DNA of 64,000 nt from Bradyrhizobium genosp. L (GTDB taxonomy: Bacteria; Pseudomonadota; Alphaproteobacteria; Rhizobiales; Xanthobacteraceae), in assembly GCF_015624485.1 (NCBI RefSeq), contig NZ_CP061378.1, positions 3,844,001-3,908,000 on the forward strand. Reading direction: 5' to 3'. The notes beneath the pieces are model-generated. The model saw nothing but the letters and a program-made list of their open reading frames with translations. It was not told where the DNA came from and ran no database searches. Both the position numbers and the translations under genes were made by a program. Every line of letters begins with the position of its first letter. The first letter of the stretch is position 1. Shown one piece after another: positions 1 through 9,832 of the stretch.

Positions 1-324
1 CTTCTGCTCGCGGATCGGCTCGCCGATGATGAAGGCGGAGCGCGCGATCGAGCCGATCACATCTTTCATCGCATTGGCATTGGTGTCGTTGCGCATGAAG
101 CCGGCGCTTGCGGTTTCGGCCGGCCAGCGCTGCCATTGCACGTCTTCGGCCTTCAGCACCTGGCCGAGGCCGATGTCGGACTTCGCCACCAGCACCTCGA
201 CGGTCGGCACCTGCACGACCGGCGCGACCGGCTCCGGCTTGTGATCGCCGACGCTTGCGAGATAGGTGGCCGCCAGACCTGCGACGCCGGCGATGGCCAG
301 GACCACGATGCGTGCCGTCTTCAT
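1..324 (-). CDS. cpaB: Flp pilus assembly protein CpaB, 5' part only
   Basis: The first 108 residues are visible; the rest lies beyond the window start. An N-terminal hydrophobic anchor (about residues 5-24) is followed by a proline/valine linker and then an SAF-type segment, VEVLVAKSDIGLGQVL, with QWQRWP and GEPIRE downstream, as in the RcpC/CpaB family of tight-adherence (Tad/Flp) pilus assembly. Members act in the inner membrane/periplasm with the CpaC secretin. The ATG at the complement of 322-324 is the only reasonable start; its ribosome binding site is weak. No other pilus gene is in view, so the locus must continue to the left. Identity is by motif and arrangement only. Confidence 0.85.
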   Translation of the reverse strand, partial: MKTARIVVLAIAGVAGLAATYLASVGDHKPEPVAPVVQVPTVEVLVAKSDIGLGQVLKAEDVQWQRWPAETASAGFMRNDTNANAMKDVIGSIARSAFIIGEPIREQK

Positions 325-578
325 GCGATTGTCTGTATGCCCTTGCAGCGGGCCTCACGCCTTGCGGCGGACAGCCCTTCCCGTGAGCATGACTACGGCG
401 GCAAAAGTATAAGGGAACTTGATGCGACGGCCGGCCGGTTAAGGGATTGGTGGGGATGGTGAACGGCAGGTTAGCGATGCCGTCACAACCCGCAAAATGC
501 TGGGGAAGCAGACGCAATGCGTCGCTCGCGCTGCGGTTGCAGCGCGCGGTCGTGGTTAATTTCGTCCAACTCGCGCCG

Positions 579-1787
579 TCAGTGCGCGGCGCGCAGCGCT
601 GCAAATCCGCGGTCGAGATCGGCCTTGAGGTCGTCGACGTTCTCGAGCCCGATATGCAGCCGCAGCGTCGGTCCGCCCGGCGCCCACTTCGTCGCGGTGC
701 GATACTCGCTGCAATCGAAGGGTATCGCGAGGCTCTCGAAGCCGCCCCATGAGAATCCCATGCCGAACAGCGTGAGCGTGTTGAGCATGGTATCGACGGC
801 CGTTTGCGGCGCGGACTTCAGTACGATGCTGAACAGCCCGGAGGCGCCGGTGAAGTCGCGCTTCCAGATCGCATGCCCCGGATCGGTTTCGAGGCCAGGG
901 TGCAGCACGCGCGCCACTTCCGGCCGTGCGGCGAGCCAGCGCGCCATCTCCAGCCCGGAGTGATGATGCTGCGCGAGCCGCACCGACAGCGTGCGCACGC
1001 CGCGCAGCGCGAGATAGACGTCGTCAGGTCCGGCGCAGACGCCGAGCAAGCGGATTCCCTCCGAGATCAGCGGCCAGGCCTTTGCGTTCGCCGAGATGGT
1101 GCCGAACATGATGTCGGAATGGCCGCCGTAATATTTGGTGCCGGCCTGCATGCTGATGTCGACGCCCTGTTCGAGCGAGCGGTGAAAGAGTGGCGTCGCC
1201 CAGGTGTTGTCGTCGATGACGAGCGCGCCACGCTGATGCGCGACGGCTGCGATCGCGCGCATGTCGGGCATCTCGAAGGATTGCGAGCCCGGTGCTTCGA
1301 GCAGCACTGCACGCGTGTTCGGCTTGAACAGACCAGCGATGCCGGCGCCGATCAGGGGATCGAAATAGTCGGTCTCGACGCCGTAGCGCTTGAGGATGCC
1401 GTTGCAGAAATTGCGGGTCGGCCGGTAGGCATTGTCGCAGACCAGAAGATGATCGCCGGCTTTCAGCACCGCGAGCAACGCGGTCGAGATCGCTGCCGCT
1501 CCGGACGGGGCGAGGCCGACGCCGGCGCATTGCGGACCTTCCAGCGCCATCAGCACGTCCTGCAGCGCCCGCGTGGTCGGGGTGCCGTGGCGGCCATAGG
1601 TAAATTCGGCGCGGTGGGCGTGCAGGTCCTCCGCGGTCGGGTAGAGCACGGTCGAGCCGTGGAACACCGGCGGATTGACAAAACCCTTTTGGGCCTTGGT
1701 GTCGCGGCCGGCGGTGACCAGGCGGGTCGCAGTCTGTTGCGGGTGGGCGGGCGAGTGAGGAGGCTTGGAGCTGTCGGAAGCGGTCAT
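579..1787 (-). CDS. metC: Cystathionine beta-lyase-like PLP enzyme
   Basis: A 402-residue Cys/Met-metabolism PLP-dependent enzyme of fold type I. Family marks include the early TRLVTAGRD segment, FTYGRHGTPTT near residue 60, and the SMQAGTKYYGGHSD block whose lysine should hold PLP. MetC-type enzymes cleave cystathionine to homocysteine, pyruvate and ammonia, but this superfamily (gamma-synthase, gamma-lyase, sulfhydrylase) is hard to split by eye. The frame stays open upstream to 1886. I chose the ATG at 1785-1787 because the upstream residues are low-complexity and unlike the family; an ATG at 1823 is the alternative. It is transcribed away from the aap operon. Confidence 0.85.
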   Translation of the reverse strand: MTASDSSKPPHSPAHPQQTATRLVTAGRDTKAQKGFVNPPVFHGSTVLYPTAEDLHAHRAEFTYGRHGTPTTRALQDVLMALEGPQCAGVGLAPSGAAAISTALLAVLKAGDHLLVCDNAYRPTRNFCNGILKRYGVETDYFDPLIGAGIAGLFKPNTRAVLLEAPGSQSFEMPDMRAIAAVAHQRGALVIDDNTWATPLFHRSLEQGVDISMQAGTKYYGGHSDIMFGTISANAKAWPLISEGIRLLGVCAGPDDVYLALRGVRTLSVRLAQHHHSGLEMARWLAARPEVARVLHPGLETDPGHAIWKRDFTGASGLFSIVLKSAPQTAVDTMLNTLTLFGMGFSWGGFESLAIPFDCSEYRTATKWAPGGPTLRLHIGLENVDDLKADLDRGFAALRAAH

Positions 1788-2125
1788 GGGTTCGTCCGGC
1801 GTTAGACTTTTTGCCACGGCCATGACGCGTCGGGAGGACAGGCAGGCCGGGAAGTTTACTAACAAGACGCAGAACCGGCACGTCAACCCCTTGACCCGGC
1901 TCGTCAGTCGCTATGTGATGCGCCGCAACTACCAGTCGCCGCACGTTGAGGGGCCTGCCGCGACCTTCGATCCCGGGATCGACGTTCGATCCCTGCCTGA
2001 CCGATTTGCAGTCATGCTGCCGGTCAGATCAGCAGTTTCTGCTGAAGGGATCATCGGGGTTGGCCCGTGAGCGCCAGGCGAGCAAAAAAGCACCGTCCAC
2101 GGACGACCCTTGAAAGGCCCTGCCC
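1788..2125. other. Divergent intergenic region metC / aapJ
   Basis: This 338-bp gap holds the promoters of two divergent genes. It contains a perfect 16-bp palindrome, TCGATCCCGGGATCGA, at 1967-1982. Reading toward metC, TTGACG is followed after 17 bases by GTTAGT, a weak sigma-70-like pair. I see no RNA gene or recognised riboswitch. Confidence 0.4.
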
Positions 2126-3142
2126 ATGAAACGCGTATCCCTGGCTGTCACCCTTGCCGCTGCCGCCGTCCTTTCGGTCCAGGCCGCCTCGGCGCAAACC
2201 CTGAAGACGATCAAGGACCGCGGCCAGCTGTCCTGTGGCGTCAGCCAGGGCCTGCCGGGCTTCTCGGCGCCCGACGACAAGGGCAACTGGACCGGCCTCG
2301 ACGTCGATGTCTGCCGCGCGATCGCCGCCGCGGTGCTCGACGACCCGACCAAGGTCAAGTTCGTGCCGCTGTCGGCCAAGGACCGCTTCACGGCGCTGCA
2401 GTCCGGCGAGATCGACGTGCTGTCGCGCAACACCACCTGGACGGTGTCGCGCGATACCTCGCTCGGCGCCAATTTCACCGGCGTGACCTATTATGACGGG
2501 CAGGGCTTCATGGTGAAGAAGTCGCTCAAGGTCAATTCGGCGCTCGAGCTCAACAGCGCCTCGGTCTGCGTGCAGACCGGCACCACGACGGAGCAGAACC
2601 TCGCCGACTTCTTCAAGGGCAACAACATGAAGTACGAGGTGATCGCGTTCGGCAGCATCGACGAAGCGGTCAAGGCCTATGAATCCGGGCGCTGCGACGT
2701 CTTCACCGACGACGCCTCGGGGCTCTATGCCAGCCGTCTGAAGCTCGCCAATCCCGCCGATCACGTCGTACTTCCGGAGATCATCTCCAAGGAGCCGCTG
2801 GGGCCGATGGTGCGCCACGGCGACGACCAGTGGTTCGATATCGTGAAATGGACGCTGTTTGCGATGATCAACGCCGAGGAGCTCGGCATCACCCAGAAGA
2901 ACGTCGATACGATGCTGAAATCCGACAAGCCGGAGATGAAGCGGGTGCTCGGCACCGACGGCAATCTCGGCGAACAGCTCGGCCTCACCAAGGATTGGGT
3001 GGTGCGCATCGTCAAGGCAGTCGGCAATTACGGCGAGACCTTCGAGCGCAATGTCGGCAGTGGATCGCCGCTCGCCATCAATCGCGGCGTCAACAATCTC
3101 TGGAACAAGGGCGGTATCCAGTACGCGCCGCCGATCCGCTGA
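2126..3142 (+). CDS. aapJ: General L-amino acid ABC transporter, binding protein
   Basis: A 338-residue periplasmic binding protein with a clear Sec signal peptide (MKRVSLAVTLAAAAVLSVQA, cleavage near SAQ). It then runs as a type II polar amino-acid binding protein: IKDRGQLSCGVSQGLPGFSA, DVDVCRAIAAAVL, and NTTWTVSRDTSLG for ligand contacts. The long form (about 340 residues, against about 260 for GlnH) and the downstream order of permease, permease, ATPase match AapJ of rhizobia, which binds a wide range of L-amino acids. The ATG at 2126 is the first codon that gives an intact signal peptide. It heads a four-gene operon; aapQ begins 21 bp after its stop. Confidence 0.93.
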   Translation: MKRVSLAVTLAAAAVLSVQAASAQTLKTIKDRGQLSCGVSQGLPGFSAPDDKGNWTGLDVDVCRAIAAAVLDDPTKVKFVPLSAKDRFTALQSGEIDVLSRNTTWTVSRDTSLGANFTGVTYYDGQGFMVKKSLKVNSALELNSASVCVQTGTTTEQNLADFFKGNNMKYEVIAFGSIDEAVKAYESGRCDVFTDDASGLYASRLKLANPADHVVLPEIISKEPLGPMVRHGDDQWFDIVKWTLFAMINAEELGITQKNVDTMLKSDKPEMKRVLGTDGNLGEQLGLTKDWVVRIVKAVGNYGETFERNVGSGSPLAINRGVNNLWNKGGIQYAPPIR

Positions 3143-3163
3143 GCCCAGCCAGCGGCTGCGGCG

Positions 3164-4369
3164 ATGAGCATCGCGCCCCGAAAACCACCGGTGCAATTTG
3201 CCCTCAGGCTGAAGCGATCGCTTGGCGGCAAGGCCGGCTGGAACGGGCTCGCCGCCCAGCTCGGCTTCGCCGCGGTCCTGGCCTGGATCGCCTACGAGAT
3301 CGTGGCCAATGCGCGCACCAATCTGGAGACCCAGCACATCGCGTCGGGCTTCGGTTTCCTGCAATACAACGCAGGCTTTGACGTCAGCCAGAGCCTGATC
3401 GCCTACAACAATTCCGATACCTACTGGCGGGTGTTCTTCGTCGGCCTGCTGAACACGCTCGTGGTCTCGGTGATCGGAATTGTGTTTGCCACCGCGATCG
3501 GCTTTGCGGTGGCGCTCTGCCGGCTGTCGCCGAACTGGCTGTTGTCGCGGATCGGCGGCATTTATGTCGAGATCATCCGCAACCTGCCGCTGCTGTTCCA
3601 GATCCTGTTCTGGTATCTCGCGGTGCTGGCGGCGCTGCCGGCGCCGCGGCAGAGCATCTCGATCCTCGCGACGTTCTTCCTCAACAACCGCGGTCTGATC
3701 GTGCCGCGCCCGGTCAGCGAGCCCGGCCTCGATCCGTTCCTGGTGATGCTCGCCGTCGGCATCCTCGCAGCGCTGGGTTTGCGGCATTACGCGCGCAGCG
3801 CCTTGTTCCAGCGCGGGCAGGTGATCCGGATCTGGCCCTATGTGCTGGGCGGCGTGATCGGCCTGCCGCTGGTCGCGATGCTGATCTTCGGCTGGCCGCT
3901 GACCTTCGAGGTGCCGGTCCTGAAGGGATTCAACTTCGCCGGCGGAGCGCGCATCATCCCCGAATTCGTGGCGCTGACGGTGGCGCTGTCGACCTACACG
4001 GCGGCCTTCATCGCCGAGATCGTCCGCGCCGGCATCCTGTCGGTCCACAAGGGACAGATGGAGGCAGGCTCCTCGCTTGGCCTGAGCCGCGCATCGACCT
4101 TGCGGCTGATCGTGGTGCCCCAGGCAATGCGCGTGATCGTGCCGCCGCTGACCAACCAGTATCTCAATCTCACCAAGAACTCGTCCTTGGCGGTCGCCAT
4201 CGGCTATCCGGATCTGGTGTCGGTGTTCGCCGGCACGGCGGTGAGCCAGACCGGGCAGGCGATCGAGATCATCGCCATGACGATGGGCGTCTATCTGCTG
4301 CTCTCGCTGACGACGAGCGCGCTGATGAGCATCTACGGCTGGCGCATCAACCGGAGCCTCGGGACATGA
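3164..4369 (+). CDS. aapQ: General L-amino acid ABC transporter, permease Q
   Basis: A 401-residue inner-membrane permease of the His/Glu/Gln/Arg family. A long N-terminal region with one membrane segment (about residues 30-48) and a periplasmic stretch ending QYNAGFDVSQSLI is typical of AapQ. The conserved permease core begins at VFFVGLLNTLVVSV, and the EAA loop that contacts the ATPase reads AGILSVHKGQMEAGSSLGLS. NQYLNLTKNSSLAVAIGYPDL near the C-terminus is characteristic of Q subunits. The stop overlaps the aapM start (ATGA), suggesting translational coupling. Confidence 0.92.
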   Translation: MSIAPRKPPVQFALRLKRSLGGKAGWNGLAAQLGFAAVLAWIAYEIVANARTNLETQHIASGFGFLQYNAGFDVSQSLIAYNNSDTYWRVFFVGLLNTLVVSVIGIVFATAIGFAVALCRLSPNWLLSRIGGIYVEIIRNLPLLFQILFWYLAVLAALPAPRQSISILATFFLNNRGLIVPRPVSEPGLDPFLVMLAVGILAALGLRHYARSALFQRGQVIRIWPYVLGGVIGLPLVAMLIFGWPLTFEVPVLKGFNFAGGARIIPEFVALTVALSTYTAAFIAEIVRAGILSVHKGQMEAGSSLGLSRASTLRLIVVPQAMRVIVPPLTNQYLNLTKNSSLAVAIGYPDLVSVFAGTAVSQTGQAIEIIAMTMGVYLLLSLTTSALMSIYGWRINRSLGT

Positions 4370-5886
4370 CGGATCTCGCGGCGCCGACCTTTGTGCGGCA
4401 GGATCTGATCCCCGAACGCCCGACGCCGGTGAAGACCACCGGCTTCATTGGCTTCGTGCGCACGCGCCTGCTCAACTCGCCGGGCAATATCCTGCTCACG
4501 ATCCTGGCGCTCCTGGTGCTCTGGTACACCATCGTCCCGTCGCTCAAGTTCCTGCTGGTCGACGCGGTCTGGACCGGCAAGGATCGCACCGCATGCCTTG
4601 CCGAGAAGGCGGGGCATGAGGTCGGCGCCTGCTGGCCCTACATCCAGGCGAAATTCAGCCAGCTCATCTATGGCTTCTATCCGGAAGCCCAGCGCTGGCG
4701 CGTCAATCTGACCTTCCTGCTTGGCGCCGTGCTGCTGCTGCCGCTGCTGGTTCCGCGGCTACCCGCGAAGAGCATCAACTCGGGCCTGTTCTTCTTCGCG
4801 TTTCCGGCGGTGGCATTCTTCCTGCTGCATGGCGGCGGCTTCTCCGGTTTCGGCGTGAGCTGGACGGCCGGGCTGCTGCAACTGTTCGACGACAGTATCA
4901 GCGGTGCGGGGCAGGTGCTGGTCAATACCAGCCAGACCTCGGCGATCGGTCCGCTGCTCTGGGTCGTCGGCAAGCTGATCGTTCTGATCGGCGTTGCGAT
5001 CCACTGGCTGATCTTTCCGTTGACCTGGCTGCGCGATCAGATGCAGGCCTCGTCCCAGCCGGTCTGGGTGGATTTTCTCGTCACGGCCGTGATCGTCTCC
5101 GCCGCTCTGTTCGTGCTGGGCGGCGGTATCCGCACCGGCCGCAGGGCGCTGGTCGGCAGCCTGGTGACGTTTGCCGGGATCGCCGTGGTCATCAAGCTGA
5201 TGGCGCTCGATCGCGGCGGCTTCCCGATCGTCGATACGCGGCTGTGGGGCGGCCTGCTGGTGACGCTGGTGATCGCCATCACCGGCATCGTCGCCTCGAT
5301 GCCGATCGGGATCGCGCTGGCGCTGGGTCGGCGCTCGACCATCCCGCTGATCCGGATCTTCTCGATCACCTTCATCGAATTCTGGCGCGGCGTGCCGCTG
5401 ATCACGGTGCTGTTCTTCGCGACCTACATGCTGCCGCTGTTCGTGCCGGGCAATTTCACCGTGGACGGCCTGTTGCGGGCCCTGATCGGCGTGGCGCTGT
5501 TCACCGGTGCCTATATGGCCGAGGTGATCCGCGGCGGCCTTGCGGCCGTGCCACGCGGGCAGGCGGAGGCCGCATCGGCGCTCGGCCTGTCGTGGTGGAA
5601 GACGACGTCGCTGATCGTGCTGCCGCAGGCGCTGCGCTATGTGATTCCGGGCATCGTCGGCAGCTTCATCTCGCTGTTCAAGGATACCTCGCTCGTCTCG
5701 ATCGTGGCGCTGTTCGATCTGTTGGGCTCGCTGCGGGCATCGTTCTCGGATCCGGTCTGGACCACGCCGACCACGGCCTTTACCGGCTTCGCGTTTGCCG
5801 GCATCGTCTATTTCGTGTTCTGCTTTGGAATGTCGCGCTACTCGCTGTTCGTCGAACATCGGCTCAACGCCCATCGCCGCAATTGA
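4366..5886 (+). CDS. aapM: General L-amino acid ABC transporter, permease M, long form
   Basis: Partner permease of AapQ, 506 residues. The C-terminal core (about residues 290-500) carries the family features: [15 protein letters not shown], the EAA loop [20 protein letters not shown], and [18 protein letters not shown]. It is longer than the roughly 380-430 residues I know for AapM. The extra length is a hydrophobic segment between the N-terminal helices and the core (about residues 160-285), with several added membrane stretches. AapM would pair with AapQ to form the channel of the general amino-acid transporter. The start overlaps the aapQ stop by 4 bases. Confidence 0.9.
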   Translation: MTDLAAPTFVRQDLIPERPTPVKTTGFIGFVRTRLLNSPGNILLTILALLVLWYTIVPSLKFLLVDAVWTGKDRTACLAEKAGHEVGACWPYIQAKFSQLIYGFYPEAQRWRVNLTFLLGAVLLLPLLVPRLPAKSINSGLFFFAFPAVAFFLLHGGGFSGFGVSWTAGLLQLFDDSISGAGQVLVNTSQTSAIGPLLWVVGKLIVLIGVAIHWLIFPLTWLRDQMQASSQPVWVDFLVTAVIVSAALFVLGGGIRTGRRALVGSLVTFAGIAVVIKLMALDRGGFPIVDTRLWGGLLVTLVIAITGIVASMPIGIALALGRRSTIPLIRIFSITFIEFWRGVPLITVLFFATYMLPLFVPGNFTVDGLLRALIGVALFTGAYMAEVIRGGLAAVPRGQAEAASALGLSWWKTTSLIVLPQALRYVIPGIVGSFISLFKDTSLVSIVALFDLLGSLRASFSDPVWTTPTTAFTGFAFAGIVYFVFCFGMSRYSLFVEHRLNAHRRN

Positions 5887-5897
5887 ACAAGGCCACC

Positions 5898-6638
5898 ATG
5901 TCCACCAATCCAATCGTCAACATTTCCGCGCTCAACAAATGGTATGGCGACTTCCACGTGCTGCGCGACATCAACCTCGACGTCGGCCGTGGCGAGCGTA
6001 TCGTGATCTGCGGCCCGTCAGGCTCGGGCAAGTCGACGCTGATCCGCTGCATCAATGCGCTGGAGGAATTCCAGGAGGGCGAGATCAATGTCGACGGCAT
6101 CGATCTCGGTCCGAACCTGCGCCGCGTCGACGAGGTGCGCCGCGAGGTCGGCATGGTGTTCCAGAGCTTCAACCTGTTCCCGCATCTCACCGTGCTCGAC
6201 AATTGCACGCTGGCGCCGATCTGGGTGCGCAACATCCCGAAGAAGGATGCCGAGGCGATGGCGATGAAGTTTCTGGAGCGGGTCAAGATTCCGCATCAGG
6301 CCAGCAAGTTTCCCGGCCAGATGTCGGGCGGCCAGCAGCAGCGCGTCGCGATCGCCCGCGCGCTGACCATGAACCCGAAGGTGATGCTGTTCGACGAGCC
6401 GACCTCAGCGCTCGACCCGGAAATGGTCAAGGAGGTGCTCGACACCATGGTCGATCTCGCCAAGGAGGGCATGACCATGCTGGTCGTGACCCACGAAATG
6501 GGCTTCGCTCGCGAGGTCGCCAACCGCGTCGTGTTCATGGACGCCGGCCAGATCATCGAATCCAACACGCCGCAGGAGTTCTTCGCCAACCCGCAGCACG
6601 CGCGGACGAAGCTGTTCTTGAGCCAGATCTTGCGGTGA
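5898..6638 (+). CDS. aapP: General L-amino acid ABC transporter, ATPase
   Basis: A 246-residue polar amino-acid ABC ATPase. Walker A is GPSGSGKST, the Q-loop [12 protein letters not shown], the signature [15 protein letters not shown], Walker [15 protein letters not shown] and the switch histidine THEMGFA. The frame is open far upstream inside aapM, but ATG 5898, 11 bp after the aapM stop, gives the family-standard N-terminus with the A-loop aromatic ([10 protein letters not shown]). It powers AapQM. Last gene of the operon; a dispersed palindromic repeat follows directly and may end the transcript. Confidence 0.94.
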   Translation: MSTNPIVNISALNKWYGDFHVLRDINLDVGRGERIVICGPSGSGKSTLIRCINALEEFQEGEINVDGIDLGPNLRRVDEVRREVGMVFQSFNLFPHLTVLDNCTLAPIWVRNIPKKDAEAMAMKFLERVKIPHQASKFPGQMSGGQQQRVAIARALTMNPKVMLFDEPTSALDPEMVKEVLDTMVDLAKEGMTMLVVTHEMGFAREVANRVVFMDAGQIIESNTPQEFFANPQHARTKLFLSQILR

Positions 6639-6647
6639 TCAAGATTT

Positions 6648-6730
6648 CGTAGGATGGGCAAAGCAAAGCGTGCCCACCACATCTTGCACGGCTCGTGAGG
6701 GTGGGCACGCTGCGCTTTGCCGCCCCTACG
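6648..6730. repeat. Dispersed palindromic repeat, GGGTGGGCA type
   Basis: Two arms, 6648-6678 and 6699-6730, are imperfect reverse complements (CGTAGGATGGGCAAAG against CTTTGCCGCCCCTACG with GTGCCCACC inside), separated by about 20 bases. From general knowledge, this element recurs between Bradyrhizobium genes. It sits in the convergent aapP/cysK gap and could fold into a bidirectional terminator-like hairpin. Confidence 0.75.
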
Positions 6731-6745
6731 ACGCTGTTGCGCGCC

Positions 6746-7780
6746 TCACACGAACGGCAGCTCGAGTTTGCTGCGCTTCTCGAGCCAGGTCGGCGCCGGC
6801 AGGTTCTTCGAGCGCATGAACTCCGGATTGAACAGTTTCGACAGATAGCGGCTGCCGGAATCGCAGAGGATCGTGACGATGGTCTTGCCGGGGCCGAGCT
6901 GCCTGGCGAGACGGATCGCGCCGGCGACGTTGACGCCGGTCGAGCCGCCGAGGCAGAGGCCTTCGTGCTCGAGCAGTTCGTAGATCACCGTCACGGCTTC
7001 CTCGTCGGGGATCAGGAAGGCGGTGTCGACCTTCGCCGTCTCGATCACCGGGGTGATGCGGCCAAGCCCGATGCCTTCGGTGATCGAGCTGCCCGGCGTC
7101 ACCTTCGGCTCGCCGTTCTTGAACAGCTCGTACATCGCCGCGCCGTGCGGATCGGCGCAGGCAACCGTGATGCCGCTGTTCTTCTCCTTCAGGTAGCGGC
7201 TGGTACCTGCCAAGGTGCCGCCGGTGCCGACCGAAGAGACAAAACCGTCGACCTTGCCGTCGGTCTGCTGCCAGATCTCGGGGCCGGTTGATTCGTAGTG
7301 CGCCTTCGCGTTGTCGAGATTGTTCCACTGGTCGGCGAACAGCACGCCGTTCGGCTCGCTCTTGCGCAACTGGTCGGCGAGCCGTTTGCCGAGGTGCTGG
7401 TAATTATTCGGATTGGAGAACGGCAACTGGGGCGCCTCGATCAACTCGGCGCCGCACAGCCGCAGGAAGTCCTTCTTCTCCTGGCTCTGGGTCTCCGGAA
7501 TCACGATCAGGCTGCGATAGCCCCGCGCGCTCGCCACCACCGCGAGCCCGATGCCGGTATTGCCCGCGGTCGATTCGACGACGAGGCCGCCCGGCTTCAG
7601 GGTGCCACGCTTCTCGGCCTCCAGGATCATCCATTTGCCGGCGCGGTCCTTGACCGACTGGCCTGGATTCATGAATTCGGCCTTACCGAGAATGGTGCAG
7701 CCGGTGAGCTCGGATGCGCGCTTCAGCTTGATCAGCGGCGTGTTGCCGATCGCTTCGATGACGTCTTTATTGAATGTCAT
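6746..7780 (-). CDS. cysK: Cysteine synthase / O-acetylserine sulfhydrylase
   Basis: A 344-residue fold-type II PLP enzyme that makes cysteine from O-acetylserine and sulfide. The PLP lysine lies in NPGQSVKDRAGKWM (K44), followed by the substrate loop STAGNTGIGLA and the phosphate-binding SSVGTGGTLAGTSRYL. The N-terminus EAIGNTPLIKLKRAS is typical. The ATG at 7778-7780 was chosen because the open frame upstream does not resemble the family. At 344 residues it is slightly longer than enteric CysK, as in other rhizobial versions. No CBS domain is present, so cystathionine beta-synthase is less likely but not excluded. Confidence 0.88.
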   Translation of the reverse strand: MTFNKDVIEAIGNTPLIKLKRASELTGCTILGKAEFMNPGQSVKDRAGKWMILEAEKRGTLKPGGLVVESTAGNTGIGLAVVASARGYRSLIVIPETQSQEKKDFLRLCGAELIEAPQLPFSNPNNYQHLGKRLADQLRKSEPNGVLFADQWNNLDNAKAHYESTGPEIWQQTDGKVDGFVSSVGTGGTLAGTSRYLKEKNSGITVACADPHGAAMYELFKNGEPKVTPGSSITEGIGLGRITPVIETAKVDTAFLIPDEEAVTVIYELLEHEGLCLGGSTGVNVAGAIRLARQLGPGKTIVTILCDSGSRYLSKLFNPEFMRSKNLPAPTWLEKRSKLELPFV

Positions 7781-8341
7781 GTCGGGAGAATTCTTTGCGG
7801 GTCCGTATGTTGCTAGCCGCGAACCTAGTGCGCTGATCGGAAAAGGGAAGGGCTTTTGCACTGCGGCAAGGTCGCGGAGAACAGGGCTTTTGCGGCGATG
7901 ATGTCGGCCGGTACGATCTTCTTGCAAAGCATCGTTTGACGCGAATCCCGCCAAGCGCCCGCGAACGACCGATGCCTGCGAGATCGATTGGCCGCCGTCA
8001 AGACAACGATCGGAAGGCCGGTCGCCTCAGGCTGCGGATTTGGCGCAACAGGTGCCGAGAAATCCCCATGAAATCTTGGTAAGAATCCCGGTGCTGCGCG
8101 CCTGGCGCATCGCGCGAAAATGCCGCGAAAAATAGCGGAATGTTGACGTTCCAGCAGCCTGAAATCGCCGTGGATGCGACCTTGAGGGATACTGCCGGGG
8201 TCTGTCCGCCCCAACCTGCCAAGGGTAGTATGGGGAAGGCAGGTTCCATTGGAAGCATCACCCCGTGAACGTCTCTCAGACCATCCCTGAACGCGTCATT
8301 GCTGCGCCACAGGTGAGGTCTGTGCTCGGCGGAGAACGGGT
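7781..8341. other. Divergent intergenic region cysK / efflux operon
   Basis: In these 561 bp I find no convincing gene. Open frames on both strands lack ribosome sites and look like shadows. The region should contain the cysK promoter and that of the efflux operon; a possible ribosome site (GGAG) lies just before the GTG at 8342. No clear TetR-type operator palindrome was recognised. Confidence 0.4.
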
Positions 8342-9832
8342 GTGACCCAGCGCATTGCCGCAGCAGTACCTGGAGGCCCGTTCGGCCTCGCGTTTCGCGT
8401 GGCTGCACGCGCGCTGGTCGCGTTTGGCCTGCTCGCAAGCTCGGCCGGCTGCATCCTGACCCAGGATATCCCGGATCCTGCGCTCGACATTCCCCAGGGC
8501 TACAAAGCCGCCAAATCCGGCAAGCCGGGTGAGGCTGTGCCCACGCTCGACTGGTGGCGGGCATTCCGCTCCACTGAGCTAACCCAGCTGATGGAGGAGG
8601 CACAGGCCGTCAATCTGGACATCGCGGCGGCCGTTGCGCGGTTTCGCCAGGCCGACGCGTTGGCGCGGCAGGCCGGCGCGGCACTGCTGCCGACCCTGAA
8701 CGGCGGCGGGCAGGAGAACTACTCGCGGAATTCGGGCTCGAGCGCCAGCGGCCTCACCAATGGCGGGCGCGAGGTGGTCAACTTCAGCGCCACGCTGAGC
8801 GCGAGCTACCAGCTCGACTTCTGGGGCCAGAACCGGGACGCGCTGCAGGCGGCGGAGGAGACGTCGGTCGCCAACCGGTTCGACCGCGAGGTGACGGCGC
8901 TGACCACGATGACGACGGTCGCAACCGCCTATTTCACGGTGCTGGCGTCGCAGGACCGGCTGCGCACCGCCCAGCGCAACATCGCCAGCGCCGAACGCAT
9001 CCTCAACGCCATCAGAGACCGCTTCAAGGCCGGCACCGGCACCGATCTCGACGTCGCCCAGCAGGAGAGCGTGCTCGCCAACCAGCGCGCGCTGGTGCCG
9101 CCGCTGCGGCAGACGCTCGACCAGAACATCAATGCGCTCGCCGTGCTCGTATCGCGGCCACCGGAAAGCGTCCGTATCGCCGGCGGATCGCTGAATACGA
9201 TCGCGATCCCGAAGGTGACGCCGGGGTTGCCGTCGGAATTGCTGACCCAGCGACCGGATATCCGCCGGCAGGAGGCGCAGCTTGCCTCGGCCACCGCCAA
9301 TGTCGGCAGCGCGCGGGCGCAATTCTACCCGAGCATCCAGCTGACCGGGAACGGCGGCTATCAGAGCCAGGCGCTGACGTCGCTGTTCCAGCCGCATGCG
9401 GCGTTCTTCAGCCTGGTCGGCAGCGCCACCCAGCCGATCTTCGACGGTGGGAAAATCCTGGGCAATTTCGAGTACAGCCAGGCCAAGCAGGATGAATTGC
9501 TGCAGACCTACCGCAAGACGGTGGTGCAGGCCTTCACCGACGTCGACAATGCGCTGGTCGCGATCCGCGAGACCACACGGAAGCTGCAGCTGCAGCGCGA
9601 CGTGCTGTCGGCTTCGCGGCGGGCCTTCGCGCTGGCCGAGCAGCAGCTCAAGGCCGGCACCGCCGATATCGTAACTGTGCTAAACACCCAGCTCACTCTG
9701 TTCCAGGCCGAAGACGCCTATTCGCAGGCCCAACTGGCCCGTCTGACGGCGATCGTGAGCCTCTATCAAGCGCTGGGCGGCGGCTGGGAGCCCAAGATCG
9801 AAAAAATGGAAAGACCGGTCGATGCTCTTTAA
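8342..9832 (+). CDS. RND efflux outer-membrane factor, NodT family lipoprotein
   Basis: A 496-residue TolC-like outer-membrane channel. The N-terminus has a hydrophobic signal ending at an SAGC lipobox (Cys37), as in NodT/OprM lipoproteins. Two OEP repeats follow, with the conserved TGTDLDVAQQESVLANQRA and, in the second half, LTQRPDIRRQEAQLASATANV, QPIFDGGKI and AGTADIVTVLNTQLTLF. The start is GTG 8342, behind GGAGAACGG. It heads a four-gene efflux operon, and its end overlaps the adaptor gene by 11 bp. It should form the exit duct through the outer membrane for the MdtBC-like pumps. Substrates cannot be read from sequence. Confidence 0.9.
   Translation: MTQRIAAAVPGGPFGLAFRVAARALVAFGLLASSAGCILTQDIPDPALDIPQGYKAAKSGKPGEAVPTLDWWRAFRSTELTQLMEEAQAVNLDIAAAVARFRQADALARQAGAALLPTLNGGGQENYSRNSGSSASGLTNGGREVVNFSATLSASYQLDFWGQNRDALQAAEETSVANRFDREVTALTTMTTVATAYFTVLASQDRLRTAQRNIASAERILNAIRDRFKAGTGTDLDVAQQESVLANQRALVPPLRQTLDQNINALAVLVSRPPESVRIAGGSLNTIAIPKVTPGLPSELLTQRPDIRRQEAQLASATANVGSARAQFYPSIQLTGNGGYQSQALTSLFQPHAAFFSLVGSATQPIFDGGKILGNFEYSQAKQDELLQTYRKTVVQAFTDVDNALVAIRETTRKLQLQRDVLSASRRAFALAEQQLKAGTADIVTVLNTQLTLFQAEDAYSQAQLARLTAIVSLYQALGGGWEPKIEKMERPVDAL

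Noticed and set aside
1864..1920. Sigma-70 promoter TTGACC...CTATGT for aapJ
   Set aside because: The spacing is about 14 bases, too short for a normal promoter, and it lies more than 200 bp from the aapJ start.
7825..8603. Open frames on the minus strand between cysK and the efflux operon
   Set aside because: No ribosome site, arginine/proline-heavy composition and overlap with the real genes; they look like GC-rich shadows.
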